From Diplodia intermedia (taxonomy: Eukaryota > Ascomycota > Dothideomycetes > Botryosphaeriales > Botryosphaeriaceae), in NCBI GenBank assembly GCA_021495925.1, contig JAKEKT010000041.1, positions 239,987 through 303,986 on the forward strand: 64,000 nt of DNA, read 5' to 3'. Numbering within the stretch: position 1 is the stretch's first letter; every line of letters begins with the position of its first letter. A model generated the notes under the pieces. The model did not search any database and was not told the DNA's origin. It saw only the letters and a program-made list of their open reading frames with translations. Positions 44,583-55,717 of the stretch are shown here, piece by piece. Both the position numbers and the translations under genes were made by a program.

Positions 44583-46909
44583 AGGCAATGGGAACGAGTC
44601 CCTATGTGCTGCGCTGGCGTCCAAGACGTGATAGGGATAACTTCACAATTATACAGCTGTTACCAAGTGGCGCGCTCTCATGAATGAACTGCATGTGCTG
44701 CAGCAAAGTAGGGGCCGAGGTAGTTGAAAATCAAGCCGAACATAGGCAAACTCCCAGTGGATTGCAGGCAAACAAGCTAGCAATCAGCATCCACGTCTAT
44801 AAAAGACCATTAGATAGCATAAATACACGATCATTTCAACAGGGGTGCAGCTATGCAGTTTAAATCCGTAGAGAACGGAAATCGAAGTAGCTGTCCCTCT
44901 CGAGCGCAGCATTTCTTTTCCTTCGTTCTAAGCTTTGTCCTTGGGGTGAATATTCTGCTTTCAGTGGCGTTCCTTGTGAGAAGCTCAATAGATGGCATAT
45001 ACACCATAATATAACCCTTACCAGCTTCCATGACCTTTGCTCTACCACACACGTTTTTTCTTCAGTCTTCACGCCTCCGGCATCATGTTCAGTTCGATTG
45101 GAAGTAAGAGAATGTGCAATCGAACAGCTTCACTCAAATTGCCGGGTCTTCCATGGAACCCTGGGGCTCGTCCTGCTTCTGACCCGGCTTTTCCGGCTAT
45201 GGCAAGGCATGGGGTTCTCGGGCATTCAGTGCAGGAGCTTGTCCGTAGGCCTGTCGGCCAAGAGCGAGTTCGCGATAAGTTCAAGATGTTGGCTGGCCTA
45301 TCACCTCGACTGCAGCACGTGCAGCGAGAAATAAGAAGTATCCCCCACCTTGATCCAAATAATGTCGGCTCACCAGCCCCCACAAAGGGTGAACGAAGCA
45401 CCTGATGACACGATCGGCTTCGCACACCCCAACCGGGCAAAATCAGGAGCAAACGGAATGCAACTCGCATTTTCATGACCTGCCTTACACAGATACCGCA
45501 TCACCATATTTATATACAGTTGAATACAATATCCGAACATAAATGTAAGTTTTAAATGCGCACATTTCTGTCCGGATCTTGTATTCAAATCGCCATTCCA
45601 GATACGGGTGGGCAATGTCTTTTGTCAGCCGGGTGGAGTGGAGGGAGATAGGAATGAAAAAAGAAAAAAAAAAAAGAGCGGGACCGATGCTAGGTGATAC
45701 CTAGTGCTCGTCTTCGGGACGGATCGTTCCGGCCGTTGCGGCGCAGCAAGCGCGGTAACAACCACTACCTATTCGGAAAAGCACAGACGGTGTTTTGCGG
45801 CTAGCAGGTTCTCGGCACTTGCTGGTTGGTCGACCATGGCGCTCGGCATTTGCGAGGCGTCACTCCAACTAGTTTCACTGTACTTGTCGGCAGGGGTTTC
45901 CGCATCAACCACATTACAAAGCACGTCGTTTCAGAGGCCTGGTCCTTGTGACCTGATATGCAGCGTTGTAGCCGGGATGACCCTTCTGGGCTCCGCTGTC
46001 GCTGTCGGGTTCCGCGCGCGCTATGTAAGCAGCCGACGACGACGGCCGAACCGGTCAAGCGGTCTGAATCTCACCGCAAGTCCAACCCAAACGCAGAGAA
46101 CTGTTGAGACAAGTATGTATGCAGAGAAAAGGTTGCTTCGGCAAAGATGTGGACCCACTTCCCAACAGGTGGGGAACAATGACGTAGAGGATAACTTCCG
46201 TCATGATAGATGGCTTAGCGTACAGGAAGACATGCCAGAGAAGATACTCGAGGCAATAGAAATATAAACGAGATTCCTTGAACATGATTTGTGTTTGTTG
46301 GCGCCCTGAGAAACCCCTCCCGCTCCAGTGGAAATGATGATGATAGCAAAAAGGAAATATCCCCGTCACTGGGAGCGTTGTTCTCCTACGCCAGTAATAA
46401 TGTCTGATGTAAACTCCCACCCCATAGTTGAATTCCAAAAACCCCAGAGTCCAATGTAGAAAAAGGTCGTTCCAATTCAAGGAAATTGTGACAAGAGAGG
46501 CTGTCAGAAGCGAGCCAACAGGTGCAACATCCAAGCTCGCTGGCTGGGTCAGAGGAAGGGGGAAAAGGGTAGCAAGGAAAAGTAAAGGAAGGGGAGGGAG
46601 GGTGGAGAGGAAAAGTCAGCGCCCCATCCCCCGTCCATCCACCTTCCAGTCGGTCAACGTAACAGATTGAGCTTTTCTTTCCGTCTAATCGCGGCCGAGA
46701 GGGTATGGGTGGTTACGCAGCGCTCGGCAGCAAGTGGTATCAAGAATTCCGCGAATTGATAGTGCGCAAACACGCAGACAGAGAGAGTAACTCTTGGCGA
46801 GGCCGATCTGTATGGGAACATGGCGGTCAGCCTGCCGCTCTGCCGGGCCGACGCGAGGGGGGCAAAGCAAAGATAAGAAAGAGAAGCGGGGAAGGCGGAC
46901 AATGGTCGC
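44583..46909. other. 2.3-kb convergent intergenic region
   Basis: Lies between the 3' ends of the CoA-binding gene (+) and the dsRBD gene (-). Unusually long for a convergent spacer. It includes an A-rich tract at 45656-45676. Several open frames of 120-190 codons (45069-45476 minus, 45704-46267 plus, 46055-46534 minus) show no family resemblance and are not called. Confidence 0.4.
45656..45676. repeat. A-rich homopolymer tract
   Basis: GAAAAAAG followed by twelve A residues. It could mark a polyadenylation or retro-insertion tail, but no duplicated flank was seen. Confidence 0.6.
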
Positions 46910-47489
46910 TCACCAACGCTGCTGCGGACTACCGCACAGTCTCTGCAAGGCCACCTCGGCGGCATCTTCCTTGGCCTTGTCGACGTACTGGCCGTCGTAC
47001 CAGAAGCGCGCCGGCACGGTCAGGTTGCCGATGTGGACGCTGCTCGACCAGGCGGTGCGGCCACCTGCGAGGGTAGCAGTCAGCAAAATGCGGTGTGTGG
47101 GTGGTGGTGGTGGCGGCGGTGGTGGGCAGGTGAGCGTTTTGGGTAGTTGATATTGAATGATTGCCGGCTTCGGCTGTTTCGGGAAAGAGGATGATGCGTC
47201 GATGGCTGATCCGGGGAAGCAAGGGGGTAACCAGCGCGGCGGGAAGAGGGTATCGGGCGGAGCAGCAAGACGACGACAGGGAGCGCGGTGGGCGAGGAGA
47301 TTTTCACGCATTGGCAACGACTCACCCCGACGGTCGGAGAACTCCTTGTAGACGGGCTGCGGGTAGGAGATGGCTCTGCAGTAGTCTGGGGGCGGTGAGT
47401 TAGCGGCGGGCGGCGGTGGTGGGCGGGGACGGGGAGGGGGAGGCCTTACCCTGCAGCTTCTCCTGCCACGAGCTAGGACGGCTGGCCAT
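46910..47489 (-). CDS. small stand-alone double-stranded-RNA-binding-domain protein
   Basis: Three exons (47450-47489, 47326-47385, 46910-47064) join in frame to only 84 residues. The whole protein is one dsRBD: helix 1 SWQEKLQDYCRAISY, strand PVYKEFSD, strand GRTAWSSSVHIG, strand LTVPARFWYDG, then helix 2 KAKEDAAEVALQRL, which corresponds to the usual KKxAK...A helix of dsRBDs. No catalytic domain is attached. The role could be a cofactor in RNA silencing or ribosome/RNA handling; nothing here decides it. The second intron (47065-47325) is 261 bp, long for this window, and contains a G-rich run. Confidence 0.8.
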
Positions 47490-49118
47490 TGTTCAGTGGG
47501 AGAGTTGGGGGGCGAGTGGTTGTGGGGAAGGGCGGCTAGCGGAGGCTGGGTTGAAGTGAGTTTTGGACGGGGAGGAAGGAGCGGTCTGGTTTGTGTGTTG
47601 TCCGCCGCGGAGTGTGATGTGTACTCTGGCGTGGTGGTCTGGCTGGGGCGTCATTCTTATATCCCGGGGCATCGCGCAGCTTGGAGTTTGCAGTAGGGAG
47701 CCGTTGGAGCAGGGGGGGCGTGAGACGGTGTGGTTCAAGCGTTGACTTGGCCGGCCGGTATCCAACTATTGAGCCGCGCTGCATCATTGCTCAGTTGCCA
47801 TTTCGCAAGCGATGATTTGGAAGGGAGGCAGAGGCGCGCCGGACCCGGCCAGGCGGGCGAGTGGAGGGTCGGGCCGCGAGAGGGCAGCATGGGGAGCGGC
47901 TGCTCTTCTCATCGCTGCCAACGCAGCTGCTGCAGGCTCGCCAGCGCGCCCGCTCCGCCCGCACCCAAACCAATGCGCGCCAGCAAGGAGAGACGGCGAA
48001 GCGGACACGCCAACCCCAAGCCAGCCCGCTGCGCGTGTGAGTTGGCCGGCCCACGACGTGTCTTTCCCACAGTCCGCGCTAAGCCCTAGCACTGGATCGA
48101 CGTGGGCAGTGTCCCGCAGCCAGAAAAAAGATCAAGCTGACTTCCTTGCCATTCCATTTCGCCTGCCGCTGCCGCTGCCGCTGCCGCCGATGCGCTGCCG
48201 CCGCCGATGCGCTGCCTCCCCAGCCCGCGCGCCATCCGCCGGCTGCAACCGCGAGCCTGCCCGCCGTGGAGCAGAGCAGGCGACGTGCTGGTGCTGGTGC
48301 TGGTGCTGGTGCCGGCGTCAGTGCGCGAGAGCCGCACGATGGCGGTGGCATGGGCCGACCGGTCACCGCCCGCGGGTACCTACACTACACACTGCCTTCC
48401 TCCCAGTCGCACCGACATGGGCCGCAACAAGCCTCCCGCATGGCGTGACGGCCATCGTAACGCTCGGCAATCGGCGCCAGGCCGGCCGGACGGTGAGCCA
48501 TATACACGCATCCACCAAGTGTTGCGCAGGAAAATCTTTTCACTAGCCTGGCCGCGGCGGTGAGAGCGCTGTGAGTCTTGATTCATTCATTCATTTGACA
48601 GTCGTGTGGCCCGAGGGAATACAAAAGGGAGATGCCGTCCCGGACGCCAGTCATGATCTTGCTGCGTGATCCATCCCGTCCCGTCTCTGCTGCCCTTCCA
48701 AGGTTGCCGGTCCCGATCCCGCGAAAGAAGCAATTCCAATAATATGCCAATCCCCGGTCCCAAATGCTGGACGAACCGAGAGCAAACAATCCCGCCGGAA
48801 ACCCTTGCCTCACCGCTATGCAATCGATGCCCTGTCTCGGGCCCTACCTGTCCATGCTGATTATTACGGAAAGAAAAAAAAGCGCAACTCTTGCGACGCG
48901 GATATCCGGATTCCAAACAAAACCAGGCGGCCGCCTGCAGCTGCGCACGAGGCGGTGTGCCCGACGAGCGCGCTGCTTCCTGGATCATGTAACATGCCGT
49001 CCGTTCCATGGTAATAATGTCTATGAAGGAAAAGAAGATTTGTACGAGAAGAGGTTATGCAAATTACCGCGCGCGCGTCTCTGCTGCGGCGAGTCTGGCC
49101 GCAACATCACACCCGCGG
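47490..49118. other. intergenic region
   Basis: 1629 bp upstream of the dsRBD gene and downstream of the next minus-strand gene. It contains simple repeats: four CTGCCG units at 48163-48186 and a GCTGGT-type run near 48286-48311. No supported gene. Confidence 0.4.
48163..48186. repeat. (CTGCCG)4 hexanucleotide repeat
   Basis: Four perfect tandem copies in non-coding DNA, followed by further CTGCCG/CCGCCG-like units to about 48205. Confidence 0.8.
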
Positions 49119-50534
49119 TCATGCTTCCACGGATGTTCGCCGCAGCGGAGTAGGGCCCCGCGGCGACGTGTTACCCCGTGTGGTACGATGGAAGACTTCG
49201 TCAATGAGGCGCTTCGGACCGACATAGTCCATGTTCAGCTTGAACGACGCGTTCCTAGACAGGGGAATGTGGAGCTGCGTCGACTCCTTGGAGTGGAAGT
49301 GGTTCTTGATGCTGTCGTCCACAAGAGCCATGATCCCTGATGAGACAACGACGCTGGAAATCAGGTTAGAAGGTGCGCGAGGCAGTATACACGGATGTAC
49401 TCACTCAGCAGTGTCCGCGCCACCATCGATTATTGACGGCTCGCTGATCCACATGGAACACGGGGGAATCCAGCCGCCCTTTGCAGACTCCTCGCGTGCT
49501 TGCGCGTTGGTGAGGGGCACGGGAACGATGTGTGCCAGCGCCACGGGGCTGTCACTCCGGACCAGGTGGTAAGATATTTCCTCAAAGTTGCCGTCCTTTT
49601 TCGACACGCGTTTCCAGGTGTAGTCCACTCCCCAGTACTCAAACTCATATCTCTTGTTCGACTTTGTTCCGCGGCGCTTGATGTCTACATGGGCGTAATT
49701 GGAAAACTCCATCTTCATGGTGTTGGTAGGCATCAGCTGCGCTCGCTTGGGCTGCTGACCCGCTGACTTAGGGCGTGACTCATCGTCGCCGGTCACAATC
49801 GACCCGTACCCGGAATCTTGGCGCTTGAGACCAGACGTGGCGGAGACTTTGCGCTCAGGCTTGTGTCGGAAAGTGGCGATGGCGCTGCTGAACGACCGCT
49901 GCAGCGCTGGACGCTCAGACGGCGGCTTCTGGTACTTCCGAATGGCGTGGCACACCTCGCGACCAGAATCTCTGCAGTACCGGCGCAGCGAAAAGTCGCG
50001 ACTCTTCAGGTCGTGCATTCGGAGATGGAAGAGCGTCACGAGTTGCTTCCCCCGCCTCGTCTCTACCTGGGTGTCGATGCGCAGGTTCATGTTTCCGTCA
50101 ATGGTGGAATCGTCATGCTGGATGGACATCCGGTTTGCCGACGGGAAGAGCTCCGCGAAATCCCTTGGCGTTGCTGGGATAGCGTCGGTCGGAAACGCCT
50201 CGTGTCTGTACTCGGGAACCTCGTACGGCGGGTAGTCATCTTCCTCCTCTTCCTCTTCCAGCTCTTCTTCCGACGTCGATGCGTACGTGTCGACCGAGGA
50301 TCTGGCCTCGTAGTACTCGACAGGCTCTTCGTAGAAGTGCTCGCGACGGCGTTCCGTGGGCGCGTGCCAGGTCTCGGGCTTTGGAAGCGATGGCCGCTGG
50401 CTGCGCTGTGCGGCTTGTGCGCTGCGTCTTGCCCGATAGGACTCGTCACTTGTGTCGCTACCGCCGCTGCGTCTCGAGCTGCCGCTACTTGTTGTCGATT
50501 GGTAGTCGGTCCAGTGGGTGTTGTGGGCTGCCAT
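49119..50534 (-). CDS. acidic-N-terminus protein of unknown function
   Basis: Exons 49405-50534 and 49119-49353 give 454 residues. The N-terminal 150 residues are polar with a Glu run (SEEELEEEEEEDDYPPYE). A central block, RRGKQLVTLFHLRMHDLKSR followed by DFSLRRYCRDSGREVCHAIR, looks structured. The C-terminal part is beta-rich with aromatics (YEFEYWGVDYTWKRVSK, ISYHLVRSDSPVALAHIVPV) and ends in MDYVGPKRLIDEVFH. I do not recognise a named family. The YEFEYWG...YTWKR pattern is vaguely like tubby/LURP1-type beta barrels, but this is only an impression. The splice (GA|GTGAGT to CCAG|C) removes a stop and adds 78 residues. Confidence 0.7.
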
Positions 50535-53500
50535 GGTGGGGGCGGAGGAATGAGAGGCTTGGCGGGTGGGCGGAGGGTGAAGACGGAGGGATTACAAGAT
50601 GGGTATGGAGAAGGGTTGTATTTGGAGCATGCGGGCTGCAGCCTGTGACACGGCGTGGGATATATTTATCAGACGATAAGACACATGTGGTCGGGTGGGA
50701 GGGGGTGCAGTTTCTTGTGAACGAGCCTGGTCAGCCGCGGGCTGGGTTGATATGTCTTGGTGGGCGGTGCGCAGGCAGATGATCGCGGGGGTGCGGCGAG
50801 GCAGTCAGTGTTATTGTAGGCTGTGGAGGGGTCAGTCGATTCCAGCGATTCATGGAGTCTCTCGCAAGCCACGGCTAAGCGCTCCGGCCGGCCTCGCCCA
50901 CGGTAGGCTTGGCCGCAGCAGGGCTCTCTGGATGACGCCAAATGGGGAGCGCGCAGACGCACCCAGCCACGCCGACTTCTCCGATCAAAGGCTCGATCGC
51001 CCTCCACCCACGCACGCGCACCCAATCAACAACCCCACGCCCACACCTCTCCGAGCGGCGCGCAGCGCGCCTCCTCCCACCCGCACCAAGCCGCAACCCT
51101 CCTTCGCACCCCGGCCGAAGCAGCGAACGGCGCACGCACGTCGTCCGAGTCGCTCTCGCTCGACAGCGCACCCGAACAGGGCGGGCGCGAGGGCTCGCGG
51201 CTCGAGCAGGCCGGGGCACCGGGGCCTAGAGCGCGGTGGGGGGATCCCCGTTGCCGCAGTGCAAAGTCTGCGTGCGCCCCGGGAGCAGCCTGCCCGCTGC
51301 CGCCGTTGGCGCATCACCCTCCCCTCGTCATGATCCACTTGCTTGCTTGGGCAAGCTTCCGCTCGCCGTCTCCTAGTCTCCTCATCCCACGTGCCTGCTC
51401 CGTTGTCGACGCCGCATCTCGTGAGCGCGCTGCGATCGCTCCACGCCGACCAGACGTCACTGCGGCGCTTTTCGCAGTGCCACCAGGCGCCGACCGAGCC
51501 AATACTGCGGCCGCGCCGCGGCTGAGGGCTGCAGGCGCGCTGACCTCCGATGCTGCACACGCTGCAGCCCGCGTACCGGCCGTGTGTACCTCCTGGCGGT
51601 GTGCCGCGGGGCCAGCAGGATCGCCATCGAAGACGGTGGTGCTTGTAGCCGTCGCCGACAGCCTCGACTGTTGCTGCCCGATGGATTGTTGGGGAAGCCG
51701 GCCCGCGGGCACAGCTTCACCACCACGCCCTGCTTGCTCTGCTTGCTCTGCTTGCCGCTGAGATCGACTGTGTATTCCCCTGCAGGGCTGAAAATAAGCT
51801 ACACCGAGTCGCGCAAATCACACTCTGACCTGCAGCAACGAAGCTGGTCGCTGTGCTGCCTGTCGCTGTTTCCTAAACCGTCAGCTGATGGCCGCGTTGC
51901 TCGTCCGCCGACAGCCTGTGCGACAGGCACTCCCGCGAGCGTAGCACCAGGCCGTCATTCTCAGGCCATCGGTCGCTTTCTTCACGTTCAGCCTGTACTC
52001 CCGTCGCTACAGCTCCGGCTCCAGCCCCAGCCCCAGCCCCAGCCCCAGCTCCAGCTCCAGCGCCAGCTCCATGGCTCGGTCCGGCCAGTGCGGGTGCAGG
52101 CGACGCCCAATGGCCAGCGCCAACGTGGGAGTCGAGATCGCGAGCGGACCACGTCGACGGCCTGGCGAGGGCAGCAAATGCGGATTTTCCGCGTGCCGCT
52201 TCGCTTCCGGGCGCGAATCGCTGGATCGACTCCCGCGCCAGCATTCCCTGCGCTGCTGCGAGTCCGTGAACACCACGCGGTGCTGTTCGCATGATTGGCA
52301 GGGGAATGCGGCGTGACCAAGCCGTCGAGCTGCAGCACGACGAATCGCGGAGCCGCGTCTGCCCGCCGCCGCTGCAAGCACAGGCGCGATCCCCTCCCCA
52401 TTCGCTCTCACTGCGCCAGACAGATCTCTCCGATGGCCTGGCTCTCCGTCCATGCAGTGGTGTCGGGGCGGCGCCGTCCGAACGTGCCAAGAGAGCGATG
52501 ACATCGCCACTACTGCCTCCGCGCTCTTGATCTGGAACCCGTGGAGTGCTAATGTGCTCCTTGATCGCTCCATTCAGCACGCAGGCCTGCGAGATGGCGC
52601 AACCGCCTGCAGCCCGCTGCCACCGAACTCGTCTGCGGCCTGCACAGCTCCTCGCTTCTTGTGCACACGTAGCAGCGCAACCACGCCGGCTGTGCCACTT
52701 TGGCAACCGACCAAGCGGCTGCTCCCTGTCAGGCGCAGGGACATGGACGCCGCCAATACGTACCGACTCCACCAACGGTTTTTCATCTTTTACTCTGTGG
52801 AGTCAAGACATCATCACACAGCCATTTCCCGCTGGGCTTGTCCCTCGCCTGGGACGTCGAGGAGCAAGGCGCTCCCCCCGAGCACATCGCCCTGCGCAAA
52901 CGCGCACGGCACCCAGCCGCCTCAAGGCAAGGAGTGGAGCCTCGCACCTCCAGACATTGCAGCCTTGACCAGCCCTGCCATTGCCTCCAAAGGCGCATCT
53001 GTTGGGCATCAGTCACCAACAGGGATCTCAGGAAGTACGCGTGTAAGACGAATGCTGCTGGTCCGCCATCCCAAGCCATGGCTGAGAAAGCTGTCGTCCA
53101 AATGGCGCTTCTCCGCACTCTCACAGCCGCTCTGATGTAGTAGGTTTATGCTTTCATTGCCGCTGCTCAGAACTGCCTGTCTAGCGCAGTCGATCACCCC
53201 AGCTCTCCATGTCAACCGATTTTGCGATCAGTCTCATTTCGGGTCGGATATGACATCTACCTGCGCGTAAGACGAGCCACTCCCGTCCATATAATATGCG
53301 AGGGCTCGGGCCATTACCAGCAGGTCTTCACCCGGTCCGCCCCACGATTGGATAGAGCGACCCCCTTTGAAGGGATTACACATCTTCCCGACTGCAGCTC
53401 GCAGCGCCCTATGGCGCTTCTGCATGGACGTTTGCGGGAGATTGCGGGAGATTGCGCCACACAGGTTTGATGCAGTAACAGAGCAACAGGGGCGGCACCC

Positions 53501-55717
53501 GCCTGGGCACGCCGTTGTTCACGTCGCACCACGTCTTGAGACGTTCACAGCAGAACCAGACTACTGCCTCCGTTCCAGGTGACCAAAGCCCCTGATAAAG
53601 GGGACTACCTCCATTGGAAAGTATGAACATGAGCATCTTCGAAGTACTCGTCATCGTCTGTTTCAACCGCTCAATCAAGTTCAACCTCATCCCATCACCC
53701 TCACCATTCGCAGCCTTGCTGTCTGTCTCTTTCTTCTGCTGTCCAAGTGGATCATATGCTGCAGGCGAGCCCATCCAACGAGGCAATGAAGAACCACCAG
53801 CCGGCTATCAGCAACTTGCGCCTTCTTTGCGGCCTTCCGCTCCACGGCAGGAGGCATGTTTTGCTTTCCCTTTCCGTCGTCCGAGAGGCTTCCGTCCGAC
53901 GCACCCACGCACATGTGCACGTGCTTTCAATCTTGCCGTTGCGCATTCCAATGCTGTGCCATTATCTGTCGCCCTACTGCAAGCTCGTAGGGGGCCTCGC
54001 CCCGCATGCCGCACAGTTGCCTGCTGCTGCTCAGCCTACTGATGTGCCCTAGCGCACGCACAGGAGCGCGTGCGCATCGGCGTATTCCTTTTGCCGAGCG
54101 TTCGGCGCTGAAGAACCCAGACTGGCCGTTCGTCGCTTCACCGGCGAGACGGTGAGTCAGGATGGCACCTCTTCTGCCGTGCTTCGCCTTGATCGCTAAA
54201 CTTTATCCTTGCTGGCCTTGCCTTGGCAGCATTCACGCAAAGCCTTGTTTTTCGGCTATTATTAGGTTTGCGGCTCTAGGGCGAGGCTGTCTCTTCTGTA
54301 ACATGGGCGATTGGATAGGGTGTGGGGAGGGGGCGACTCTGGACGATCAACGCTGGGCGCTCCACAGCCTCAGCCTCCCTGCCCCATCAACTTCATACGC
54401 AGATAGACAAAAATCAAGGTGGCAATGAGTGTGGCGAATGCTTCTTGGTCGCCTTTCATCCCCTCGTTCTTCCATGTTTTTTTCTGAGCTGACCGGTCTT
54501 GCAAGGAAGGTTTTGTTGGCGTTGCGGGCTCGTTTCGAACCCGTCAATTCGTCGCCTACACTTCATCCTACTGCTTCTCAGAAACCCGGCGTCCTTGGCC
54601 GGCCTCCCGTTTTCTCCTCCCTTCGAAACTCTTTCCAAATTTCCCGAGGTCACGTGGAAGAGTTGGTACCGCAGCCTCTTGTTGTGTCGGAACCTACATG
54701 GCGACAGGAACAAATTACGTCCTCCTTTATTTTACGCACTGCCCGGTTGCTGAGACCTACTTGCGAGAGCAAGAAGGAAAGGCCTTTTCGCGCTAATCTT
54801 GTAGACCTCCACAAAAACTACGACGACTACAGCTCCCTACGCCTTTATTGACGCCTGGATTTCCTGGCCGGAACCAGAGAGACCCAATGACCCGCTCGCT
54901 TACGGGCAGATATTAAGGAATCCTGTCATGTCCATTCTTCGCGCAAAAGGAAGGTATGTCGACTGCGAAGAGCACTTGGCAGGCCCGTGGATGTTCACAG
55001 GCTGTCGACGGAGTATGATGCTGTGCTGAGCTAGAGGTGGCGAAGCGAAATGAGGTTCACCTAGAAGAGGAAGGCCTGGAGTCATTCAAAATCCATGGTC
55101 AAGGTTGATAGAATTAGGATATTGAAAAGTTGTCTCTGCAACTAAGTGCCTTTGTGTTGTGGTGTATTAGGTTCGGTGAGCGTTGGTGGTAGCTTATAGG
55201 ACGAGGTAAGTTCGCAATCATTGCATTGTTCACTTCATGGAACATGGCCGTCCCATCAGGTCGTTCGAGAACAGTAAGTACCGAGCGGGCAGGAACTACT
55301 ATTTTCCTCATCAAGTCGGTTCGCTCTCTCCCATCGTGGCGATAAGACACTCGGCATTTGCGCCATCAGAGCCGGCCGGCGATCGCGCCCAGACTCCCGG
55401 CACGACCGACGCTCAAGCACGCAACGCTACTTCTGCTTGGACTTGCCGACGGCGCCAGTTGAAAGGTGGGATGGGAAGTGATTGCAAAAGGCACGCCCGC
55501 GGCACGTCTCCTGCCTCCCGTCCCCGTCGCAACGCCGATGCCGATGCCGATACCGCTGGTGATAGGGCAACTCGCTGCTTCCCGCTAAGACAGCCACCAG
55601 TATTCGGGCAAGTCTGAACAGTAACCTTGAATCTTCATCCCACGCCATCGAACTCTTGCTTCGACCTTCCATTGCCGCACTGCTATTCGGTCGTCGAACA
55701 GGGCAGGGTGTCTCAAT
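50535..55717. other. 5.2-kb divergent intergenic region without a supported gene
   Basis: It separates two divergent genes (unknown acidic protein, minus; hydantoinase-DUF917, plus). The first 2.5 kb are GC-rich with simple repeats; pyrimidine-rich stretches occur near 53640-53760 and 54420-54640 and resemble fungal 5' leaders, but no convincing coding frame follows them. Frames up to 300 codons (51873-52775 minus) are driven by a hexanucleotide repeat. Confidence 0.4.
52021..52070. repeat. CCAGCC-type hexanucleotide repeat, about eight units
   Basis: Eight tandem hexamers: four CCAGCC, then CCAGCT, CCAGCT, CCAGCG, CCAGCT. It lies in non-coding DNA and creates repetitive false open frames on both strands. 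Confidence 0.9.

Noticed and set aside
45069..45476. Minus-strand frame (135 codons) starting MKMRVAFRLLLILPGWG, superficially like a small secreted protein
   Set aside because: The signal-like start is weak (two Arg inside the hydrophobic stretch), the body is Arg/Pro-rich random-looking, and an equal-sized frame lies on the other strand.
45704..46267. Plus-strand open frame (187 codons) in the convergent spacer, with a hydrophobic stretch
   Set aside because: It opens with a non-ATG codon; the first in-frame ATG leaves a short unremarkable protein with no resemblance to known families. Kept only as part of the intergenic note.
51873..52775. Minus-strand open frame (300 codons) with an Ala-Gly run
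   Set aside because: The run comes from the CCAGCC hexanucleotide repeat. The rest is Arg/Ser/Ala-rich random-looking sequence and a conflicting frame of similar length exists on the other strand.
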